Source: Prevotella sp.
GTDB taxonomy: Bacteria > Bacteroidota > Bacteroidia > Bacteroidales > Bacteroidaceae
Reading direction: 5' to 3'
Assembly (NCBI GenBank): GCA_024681875.1
Contig: JAILAA010000175.1
Location: 1 to 10,853, forward strand
Length of the DNA: 10,853 bases
The position numbers and the translations under genes are program-made. This document shows, piece by piece, positions 6,463-10,853 of the stretch (position 1 is its first letter; each line of letters starts with the position of its first letter). The notes beneath the pieces are model-generated. The model searched no databases. It had not been told where the DNA came from and saw nothing but the letters and a program-made list of their open reading frames with translations.

Positions 6463-6888
6463 TTATAATAATCTTATTCGGTCGATAGCTTCCGTAAAGT
6501 TGTCACGCTTATACCACTCGCTGTAGAGTCCATCGGGACTGAAGTTTATCAGCATACCATAGGGCAGGTGCGTCAGATTCATGTAGTTCCACAACTGGCG
6601 GCGGTGTGGCGTGTCGATGTGGTTGATGGCTTTGAGTTCGATGATGATGTTATCATTGACAATCAAATCCATTCGATAATCTTGGTCAAGCCTCACGTCA
6701 TCCCAGTATATCGGCAGGAACTTCTGTTGCTCCACCTTATAGCCCTTCTGTTCCAGCAGGTACTTCAGTGCTGCTTCGTAGGCACTCTCCAGCAGTCCAC
6801 CGTGCCATTTACGATGTATGCGCATAGCCTCACCGGTGATATCTTTGAAGAACTCGTACTGTTTGTTGTAAGCGGTTATTGCGTCCAT
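6463..6888 (-). CDS. GxxExxY protein (PD-(D/E)XK-like)
   Basis: A 141-residue protein of the GxxExxY family (PDDEXK_3), named for the motif seen here as G31-L-L-E-S-A-Y37. It also shows D74-L-I-V-N-D and I-I-E84-L-K86-A, which form the D...E-x-K core of PD-(D/E)XK nuclease folds, then R-R-Q98-L-W-N-Y and G-M-L-I-N-F-S. Nuclease activity in the family is predicted from the fold; its biological role is not known. There is no signal peptide, so it should be cytoplasmic, unlike both neighbours. It lies between two exported-protein genes on the same strand, and both of its flanks carry hairpin repeats. No clear promoter or strong Shine-Dalgarno was seen; the start at 6888 matches the usual N-terminal length. 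Confidence 0.88.
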   Translation of the reverse strand: MDAITAYNKQYEFFKDITGEAMRIHRKWHGGLLESAYEAALKYLLEQKGYKVEQQKFLPIYWDDVRLDQDYRMDLIVNDNIIIELKAINHIDTPHRRQLWNYMNLTHLPYGMLINFSPDGLYSEWYKRDNFTEAIDRIRLL

Positions 6889-6934
6889 TGTTTTATATTT
6901 CTCTTGTTCGATTTGTTTCGATTTGTAAGATTTC

Positions 6935-6948
6935 TGCCTGTCAAGGCA
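6935..6948. repeat. Hairpin type 1, variant with a compensated base pair
   Basis: Stem TGCCT/AGGCA with loop GTCA. The other two copies have stem TGCCC/GGGCA with loop GTA. One C-G pair has become T-A with the pairing kept. As in those copies it sits directly beyond a tail stop codon, here the orphan tail at 6952. Confidence 0.7.
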
Positions 6949-6951
6949 CTC

Positions 6952-6984
6952 CTATTTTATCACGACCTTGCGTCCTCCGTGTTT
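6952..6984 (-). pseudogene. Orphan gene tail encoding K-H-G-G-R-K-V-V-I-K-stop
   Basis: The minus strand encodes a complete exported-protein tail with stop TAG (6952-6954), directly preceded by an in-frame TAA (6985-6987). The codons for H-G-G-R-K-V-V are identical to those of the C10 gene 3.3 kb away, and closer to it than to the adjacent 7103-8899 gene, whose tail has N-G-R-K-V-V. It has its own type 1 hairpin after the stop. Confidence 0.65.
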
Positions 6985-7126
6985 TTATTTCTGAGTCGCC
7001 TGCGGCGAGAAATCTTTCAAATCTGTTTAAATCTATCAAATTTTATTATTATTTCTGTTTGATTATGTTACGATTTGTAAGATTTCTGCCCGTAGGGCAC
7101 TCCTATTTTATCACGACCTTACGTCC
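6962..7126. repeat. 165-bp intergenic repeat, copy B
   Basis: Gap-free match to 3530-3694. It contains the orphan tail, the TCGCC/GGCGA hairpin (6996-7008), the AT-rich spacer, the TGCCC/GGGCA hairpin (7087-7099) and the last codons of the 7103-8899 gene. Together with 6935-6984 it fills the gap between that gene and the GxxExxY gene. Confidence 0.85.
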
Positions 7127-8899
7127 ATTATGAATATACAGTCCCTTCTTTGTCGGCTTACTATTCAGGCGGACACCATTTATGGTGTACCATGCGCCAG
7201 CCTTTTCTGTTATTTCCTTTATTTCTGCGGGACTAATACCCATTTCCTCGGAGCCGTCGCCAAAGTTCTGCACGAACTCATGGGCTGGTGAACCGTCGGC
7301 CAGCTCGAAGTACGCACGGCAGGCACCGAGGCTGGCACCGCTGAGCGGCCAGTGCAGATTGTTATCTGCGCCTACGAAGAGGATGCTCTTGTTTTCTTCG
7401 GCAAACGCCATCTTCTCGTACGTTCCCTTGAACGAGCCACCCGTGAAGTCTACGTCGTTCGTGTCATCGCTCACGGTCACGCCGTTGAATACGGGGTCGG
7501 TAAGCGTGGTGCCGGGGTTGTCCTGTGGTGTGCCCCAGCGGATGATGAACGGCGTGCCTGCAGGTATCGTGGCGGGTGCATCTTCGAAGTTCAGCGTTAG
7601 CGTGGTGCCGCTGAGTCCAGAGTCCTCTCCGTCGAGCACCATGGCCTCCACATTGTCGCCACTAAGCGGACTTCCTGCTATCGTCACGTTGAACGGCAGG
7701 CACAGCGTTTTCCATTTGCCGTCCTTATACAGCGTGCGGCCAGAGAGCTGTACGGCGAGGGTCTTGTCACCAGCGCAAACTGTGGCTGCTGTGGCGATGG
7801 AGCTGGTGTTGTCGGCGAGGACGACGGCGGGCGTCAGCGTCTTGCCGTCCAGCTTGCTCATGTCGGTGATGGTGCCACTAAGTACTTCGCTGCCGTTATA
7901 GAAAGCCTTGCCGTCGGCGATGGTGATGGTGCTGTGGTCGTTGTAGGACGAGGCGGTGAAGCAGTCGGTGGGGCTGGTCCAGCTGAGGGAGACGTCGCCG
8001 CTGATGCCGGTGGTGCTGCCGGTGGAGGTGGCGGAGGCGGTGAGAGTGCCGCCGCTGAAGGTGACGTTGCCTTCGATGCCGATGGAGTTGTTGTCTTCGG
8101 CGGTGCCAGAGGCGGTTAGGGTACCGCCAGTCATGGTGACGGTTCCGTGGATGCCGTTGGCGCTGTAGGAGCTCCGTGATGTTCTGCCAGTGGCATTGAG
8201 GATGCCACCGGTCATGGTGATATTATTGCTACAAGCGAGGGCAGTGACGTCGTTGGAGTTCCATTGTTCAGCGGTGGCGGTGGCATCGAGCTTGCCGCCA
8301 TTGATGGTGATGTCGCCATAAACGTTGATAGCATTGTTACTGAAGCTGTTGATAGTCACGTTGCCGCTGTGCTGGGTGTAGGTGCCGGAGAAGATATAGA
8401 TGCATGCATCGTTGGAGAAGGTAGAGGAAATATATATGCTAAGTTGTCCAGCGGTGCCCTCGTCGAGGGACTGCCCGTAGATTGTGAGACTGCTGTTAAG
8501 GCCGTTGATGCCACTACCTGTCACTATGCTATTGCTCGTGCCGATGTTCATGTGTGCCTCGTTGGCGAGGATGATGTTCACATCGCCGTCGAGGGTGACG
8601 GTGCCGGTATAAGTGATGTCGCTGTTCACTACGTACCAGCCTGCAGAGAGCGTCGTGGCGCCGCCGCTTGTAAGCACGGTGGCGGTGATGTTGTCGTGCC
8701 GTGTGCCGTCGGCATCGACGTAGTAGGTTGTGACGGTCTCTGCCCACGCCGTCATGGTCGTGAGCAGCATCATGAGCAGGGTTAGAAATAATCGCCCTTT
8801 AAGGGCGCTGGTGGGAATGATTTCTGCAAGCCGCATCACCGATGCCGCATGTCCATAGTTCTGTGTTGTCATATTGTCTGTCATTTCTGTTATTGTCAT
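7103..8899 (-). CDS. Secreted beta-repeat surface protein with C-terminal module
   Basis: A 598-residue exported protein of unknown function. An N-terminal extension leads into a signal peptide (hydrophobic L-F-L-T-L-L-M-M-L-L, ending T-A-W-A at about residue 53). Residues about 195-302 hold four degenerate repeats of roughly 25-31 residues on the pattern I-T-M-T-G-G-x-L-x-A-x-G...G-I-x-G, suggesting a beta-solenoid adhesin or glycan-binding surface. Residues about 387-598 are a C-terminal module shared with the C10 protease (G-R-T-L-Y-K-D-G-x-W-x-T-L-C-L-P-F; I-P-A-G-T-P-F-I-I), ending H-N-G-R-K-V-V-I-K. The frame opens at 8941, but that ATG lies in a hairpin; the ATG at 8897-8899 has AAAGAGAG directly upstream. 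A shorter form from 8836 is possible but lacks a ribosome binding site. It has its own promoter at 8968. Confidence 0.85.
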   Translation of the reverse strand: MTITEMTDNMTTQNYGHAASVMRLAEIIPTSALKGRLFLTLLMMLLTTMTAWAETVTTYYVDADGTRHDNITATVLTSGGATTLSAGWYVVNSDITYTGTVTLDGDVNIILANEAHMNIGTSNSIVTGSGINGLNSSLTIYGQSLDEGTAGQLSIYISSTFSNDACIYIFSGTYTQHSGNVTINSFSNNAINVYGDITINGGKLDATATAEQWNSNDVTALACSNNITMTGGILNATGRTSRSSYSANGIHGTVTMTGGTLTASGTAEDNNSIGIEGNVTFSGGTLTASATSTGSTTGISGDVSLSWTSPTDCFTASSYNDHSTITIADGKAFYNGSEVLSGTITDMSKLDGKTLTPAVVLADNTSSIATAATVCAGDKTLAVQLSGRTLYKDGKWKTLCLPFNVTIAGSPLSGDNVEAMVLDGEDSGLSGTTLTLNFEDAPATIPAGTPFIIRWGTPQDNPGTTLTDPVFNGVTVSDDTNDVDFTGGSFKGTYEKMAFAEENKSILFVGADNNLHWPLSGASLGACRAYFELADGSPAHEFVQNFGDGSEEMGISPAEIKEITEKAGAWYTINGVRLNSKPTKKGLYIHNGRKVVIK

Positions 8900-8932
8900 C
8901 TCTCTTTTAATGTTAAATTCCCATGGTCGAAT

Positions 8933-8951
8933 GCGTGTCATTCCGACACGC
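8933..8951. promoter_or_regulatory. Leader hairpin of the beta-repeat protein gene
   Basis: Perfect 7-bp stem GCGTGTC/GACACGC with a 5-base loop, between the promoter and the chosen start. The upstream-most ATG of the frame (8939-8941) lies at the stem-loop junction, so it would be masked in the transcript. Confidence 0.55.
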
Positions 8952-8967
8952 GCACGCTAACAGCCTG

Positions 8968-8999
8968 CAAAGTTAGTGCAAAATTTCGATTTAGCGAAA
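8968..8999 (-). promoter_or_regulatory. Bacteroidetes-type promoter of the beta-repeat protein gene
   Basis: On the minus strand the -7 element is TAACTTTG followed by CAG (8975-8968), and TTTCG (8999-8995) lies 19 bases upstream as a -33 box. The same TTCG-type -33 is found before the C69 gene. Spacing and sequence fit the Bacteroidetes primary sigma factor. Confidence 0.65.
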
Positions 9000-9091
9000 G
9001 GAATGAGAATTTATTTTATTCCTGAGCGTGAGAAAGTTGATTAAACCGAGCGAAATACAAAATAAATTATTATTTATTTTTATTTCCAAGT

Positions 9092-9170
9092 AAGTATGCT
9101 ACTTGCTTGCGACAAGTATGCTACTTCCTTGCGATAAGTATGCTACTTCTTCGCGACAAGTATGCTACTT
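9092..9170. repeat. 22-bp direct repeat array 1 (four copies)
   Basis: The dyad AAGTA-TGC-TACTT begins at 9092, 9114, 9136 and 9158, an exact 22-bp period. Linkers are GCTTGCGAC, CCTTGCGAT and CTTCGCGAC. Each copy has 5-bp inverted arms. There are no unique spacers, so it is not a CRISPR. It lies 93 bases or more upstream of the beta-repeat gene's -33 box. Confidence 0.9.
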
Positions 9171-9183
9171 ATTCAGTGGGTCA

Positions 9184-9225
9184 TAAGAGGTGAGAGGTAA
9201 GAGGTAAGAGGTGAGAGGTGAGAGG
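9184..9225. repeat. Heptamer array T(A/G)AGAGG, six copies
   Basis: Six contiguous 7-base units in the order TAAGAGG, TGAGAGG, TAAGAGG, TAAGAGG, TGAGAGG, TGAGAGG. This is a simple tandem repeat with one variable purine, 13 bases after array 1. Confidence 0.85.
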
Positions 9226-9261
9226 AATGCTGGATAAACGCAGAAAAAAACAAGAAAAACC

Positions 9262-9388
9262 CTTTTCGATGTTTGTAGCTCCTTCAGAGCCTAATGCTAA
9301 GTGGTATGACTTTGTCTTTGAGAGCGAGCTCTCACGCCAAAGTCATAACCCTTATCACATAACTATCGTTATTACAAACATCAAAAAG
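9262..9388. repeat. Nested 127-bp stem-loop, possible MITE or structured RNA
   Basis: Outer arms 9262-9277 and 9373-9388 pair over 16 positions with one mismatch. Middle arms ATGACTTTG (9306-9314) and CAAAGTCAT (9338-9346) pair perfectly. Inner arms GAGAG (9320-9324) and CTCTC (9329-9333) close a 4-base loop. AAAAAC occurs just outside both ends (9255-9260, 9390-9395), a weak hint of a target-site duplication. No transposase is present. Confidence 0.6.
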
Positions 9389-9579
9389 CAAAAACACCGG
9401 TTCTACGAACCTAAAAAACATTTTTCACCTTAACCATAACGAAAAGATAACCATAACATCAATGTTCAAGGGATTAATGGTAACATCTTTTTGCAATTTA
9501 CTCTCTGAGAAAAAAAGTTTTGAAAATTACCTTCACACATTCACTAAACCGCATAACATGCTTATATTCAGATGTTTAA

Positions 9580-9622
9580 TTAGTGTATGTAGGCTGATTT
9601 TACATTCATCTACATACACTAA
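9580..9622. repeat. 13-bp perfect inverted repeat
   Basis: TTAGTGTATGTAG (9580-9592) pairs with CTACATACACTAA (9610-9622) across a 17-base loop. The direct repeat CACTAAACC occurs at 9542-9550 and 9617-9625, the second overlapping the right arm. There is no T-run after it on either strand. Confidence 0.65.
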
Positions 9623-9727
9623 ACCTTCACTAAAATCTTGCCTATTTGTCCATAAGAGGCATCTAAGAAGAACCTACAAGCTTCTTTTCTTGTTGAATAT
9701 CAGTTATTTGCATGAACAAGGAAAGTC

Positions 9728-9854
9728 AGTAACAGAAAGTAACAAACGTTGTTACTGACAGTAACAGGCCTTGTTACTGCCAGTAACAGGCGTTGTAACG
9801 ACCAGTAACAGCCATTGTTACTGCCAGTAACAAGCATCGTAACCTGTTGTTACT
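9728..9854. repeat. 22-bp direct repeat array 2 (five copies plus half-units)
   Basis: AGTAACA begins at 9738, 9760, 9782, 9804 and 9826, again an exact 22-bp period, with an extra half-site at 9728. In most units TGTTACT follows after 5 variable bases, giving a 7-bp dyad; in the units at 9782 and 9826 the right arm is degenerate (TGTAACG, CGTAACC). A last TGTTACT lies at 9848. It ends 28 bases past the stop of the small protein gene at 9883. Confidence 0.9.
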
Positions 9855-9882
9855 AGCACACGAGCATTACACAAATGACTAC

Positions 9883-10050
9883 TTACCATTCGTCGTCGAT
9901 GTAGTCGAGCTCGCTGGCGCGGCCTTGGCCGCTGTAGCCGGTGGTGCTACCGCTGAAGGCGTTACCGTTGACGTTGCTGGCGATAAGCAGGGGTGCACGA
10001 TGGTTGAGCTTCACTACCATCATCTGTGGCTTTACATAATTCTTTTTCAT
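9883..10050 (-). CDS. Small protein, 55 aa, copy 2 of a paralogous pair
   Basis: Same length as the gene at 3236-3403 and the same 15-residue start (M-K-K-N-Y-V-K-P-Q-M-M-V-V-K-L) and 12-residue end (R-A-S-E-L-D-Y-I-D-D-E-W). The nine differences all fall between residues 16 and 43, for example the Ser-rich T-S-S-S becoming T-G-Y-S. Third-position changes in the conserved ends (Pro8 CCC/CCA, Glu54 GAG/GAA) are silent, which supports coding. It follows the 45-residue gene at 10136 after 85 bases that contain a terminator-like hairpin, so it may be transcribed separately. Only an A-rich AAAAGGAT precedes the ATG. Function unknown. Confidence 0.82.
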   Translation of the reverse strand: MKKNYVKPQMMVVKLNHRAPLLIASNVNGNAFSGSTTGYSGQGRASELDYIDDEW

Positions 10051-10100
10051 ATCCTTTTGTTTTGTTTATGGAAAGAAATTATGGAAAATTGGGGGAAATT

Positions 10101-10128
10101 AACTCACAGGGAGATCCCCCTGTGAGTT
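10101..10128. terminator. Intrinsic terminator-like hairpin after the 45-aa gene
   Basis: An 11-bp perfect stem, AACTCACAGGG (10101-10111) with CCCTGTGAGTT (10118-10128), and a 6-base loop. A run of five to six T follows on the plus strand. On the minus strand, the direction of the genes here, the stem is followed by AATTTCCCCC. It sits 7 bases beyond the stop at 10136 and probably ends the operon of the exported protein and the 45-residue gene. Confidence 0.6.
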
Positions 10129-10135
10129 TTTGGCT

Positions 10136-10273
10136 CTACCAAGCCTTGTCCACTTCTTCGTTTTGCAGGCTCTTGTTCATGCCATTTGAATCCAAGCTAC
10201 CGACCAGGATATTCGAGCGTTGCTTCAGTTTCACAGTCAGCATCGTCGGCTTCATATATTTCTTTTTAATCAT
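10136..10273 (-). CDS. Small protein, 45 aa, related to the 55-aa pair
   Basis: Starts M-I-K-K-K-Y-M-K-P-T-M-L-T-V-K-L and ends N-E-E-V-D-K-A-W, stop TAG at 10136-10138. It shares the scheme of the 55-residue proteins: K-K-x-Y-x-K-P-x-M, V-K-L, a small hydrophobic patch (N-I-L-V-G-S), a polar middle and an acidic tail ending in Trp. A strong GGAGGA (10281-10286) lies 7 bases before the ATG at 10271-10273; the ATG at 10277-10279 is only one base from it and is unlikely to be used. The gap to the upstream exported-protein stop is 19 bases, so the two are almost certainly co-transcribed. Function unknown. Confidence 0.82.
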   Translation of the reverse strand: MIKKKYMKPTMLTVKLKQRSNILVGSLDSNGMNKSLQNEEVDKAW

Positions 10274-10292
10274 AGTCATGTCCTCCTTTGCT

Positions 10293-10853
10293 TTACTTGA
10301 TGATTACCTTCTTACCATTCACGATATACAGTCCCATAGCAGGCAGGCTGACGCGACGGCCTTGCAGGTCGTAATAACGGTTATTGGCTATTGTTTCACG
10401 GTTAATGTCCTCGATTCCCATTGTCTCGCTGAAGGCGAAGAACTCGGGAGCGAGTGAGCCGCCGTACGTCAGGTAAGCCTTGTTGGCGCCGATGGTTCCG
10501 CTGGCCTTCAGTTTGTAGAAGCCTACGCCTGTTGCAGCCTTATAATTCAGCACGTAGGCGTTGCCTGGATTCGTGATGCTGGTCATGGTACCCGTAAGGC
10601 TGTTAGCGCTGAAGTCACCAGTAGCTGTTGATTCTGTTTCCGTCATGATGATGGTGGTCGTGGCATCGCCGCTTCCCGCTTTTTTCAGTACAACGCCTTT
10701 GCCACTCTTCACGATTCGGTCCTCGATTTCAGTCATTGTAAGGGTAGTTCCCGTCAGGTTAACAGCAAACACCTGTGTGCCCTCGGGAGCGATGAAGTTA
10801 CCTGTATTGCTGTAGAATGTGCTCCAGTAGGCACCGCCTACCAAGTTAGCTGT
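10293..10853 (-). CDS. C-terminal part of a large exported protein (partial)
   Basis: The last 186 residues of a protein whose 5' part lies beyond the window; the frame is open to base 10853 with no stop. The visible part is beta-rich, with A-Y-W-S-T-F-Y, T-T-L-T-M-T-E-I, G-K-G-V-V-L-K, A-Y-V-L-N and A-N-K-A-Y-L. It ends Y-Y-D-L-Q-G-R-R-V...G-L-Y-I-V-N-G-K-K-V-I-I-K, the same type of tail as the C10 protease and the beta-repeat protein. The order of motifs (a W-x-T-x-x segment, a T-T-L-T-x strand, a G-x-x-x-I-I/V-L-K strand, then the tail) suggests a divergent version of their C-terminal module. The catalytic or binding part cannot be seen. The 45-residue gene follows directly. An internal TTG at 10842-10844 is not a real start. 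Confidence 0.85.
   Translation of the reverse strand, partial: TANLVGGAYWSTFYSNTGNFIAPEGTQVFAVNLTGTTLTMTEIEDRIVKSGKGVVLKKAGSGDATTTIIMTETESTATGDFSANSLTGTMTSITNPGNAYVLNYKAATGVGFYKLKASGTIGANKAYLTYGGSLAPEFFAFSETMGIEDINRETIANNRYYDLQGRRVSLPAMGLYIVNGKKVIIK

Larger units (their letters stand above)
8976..9882. other. Long non-coding, repeat-rich interval
   Basis: About 900 bases without a gene I can support. Besides the promoter, arrays and hairpins listed separately, it has an AT-rich stretch (about 9045-9088) and a direct repeat TAACCATAAC (9431-9440 and 9448-9457). Two plus-strand open frames of 71 and 98 codons (9218-9433, 9462-9758) run through the repeats and show no domain, signal or ribosome binding site. 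Confidence 0.7.

Noticed and set aside
7182..7901. 239-codon plus-strand open frame
   Set aside because: Antisense to the C-terminal module of the beta-repeat protein; low-complexity Ser/Pro/Val composition typical of a shadow frame.
8264..8785. 173-codon plus-strand open frame
   Set aside because: Antisense to the signal peptide and repeats of the beta-repeat protein; Gly/Ala/Val-rich shadow of its Thr/Ser codons.
9218..9433. 71-codon plus-strand open frame
   Set aside because: Starts in the heptamer array and spans the nested stem-loop, whose pairing explains the sequence better; no signal, domain or ribosome binding site.
9462..9758. 98-codon plus-strand open frame
   Set aside because: Runs across the 13-bp inverted repeat into the 22-bp array, with AT-rich random-looking composition and no start signal.
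9092..9854. Possible CRISPR array
   Set aside because: The repeats are contiguous with only 5-9 variable bases per unit, no spacers of usual length and no cas genes.
9838..10125. Plus-strand frame near 9847-10125
   Set aside because: Antisense to the conserved 55-aa small gene, whose silent third-position changes between copies support the minus strand.

Overview
The window looks like chromosomal DNA from a Bacteroidales bacterium, most likely Prevotella or Segatella. Three promoters fit the Bacteroidetes -7 consensus TAnnTTTG, each continuing as TTTGCAG. Several exported proteins end in the G-x-Y-I-x-x-G-x-K-V-V-I-K tail common in that group, and the gene families (C69 and C10 cysteine peptidases, DUF5715, GxxExxY) are typical of it. 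This assignment comes from sequence features and memory of the families; no search was run.

Layout. Bases 1-44 are the 3' end of a gene that reads like YebC/PmpR. A repeat-rich gap with a 23-bp inverted repeat separates it from a convergent small lipoprotein gene (153-545, minus). A divergent promoter region (546-782) leads into a plus-strand pair: a secreted C69 dipeptidase (783-2483) and a membrane-anchored DUF5715 protein (2506-3201) with a partial M15-like metal-site signature. From about 3236 to the end every recognisable gene is on the minus strand. In transcription order from the right edge these are: the C-terminal end of an exported protein (10293-10853), a 45-residue small protein (10136-10273), a terminator, a 55-residue small protein (9883-10050), about 900 bp of non-coding repeats, a secreted beta-repeat protein (7103-8899), a GxxExxY protein (6463-6888), a C10 (streptopain-like) protease (3671-6379), and a second 55-residue small protein (3236-3403).

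Two themes stand out. First, the C10 protease and the beta-repeat protein have unrelated N-terminal parts but share a C-terminal module of about 210-225 residues. The gaps next to both genes carry a 165-bp repeat that contains an orphan copy of the last codons of such genes plus two kinds of small hairpin. This suggests recombination at gene tails. Second, there are three very short genes, two of them clear paralogues with identical ends and a variable middle, lying downstream of exported-protein genes. They form a candidate family of Bacteroidales small proteins of unknown role.

The gap 8900-9882 has no convincing gene but is unusually structured: a promoter, two separate direct-repeat arrays both with an exact 22-bp period and internal dyads, a six-copy heptamer array, a nested 127-bp hairpin and a 13-bp inverted repeat. 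The two peptidases and the M15-like protein suggest peptide or cell-wall processing in the periplasm or outside the cell. No defence system, CRISPR array, transposase, tRNA or rRNA was seen.
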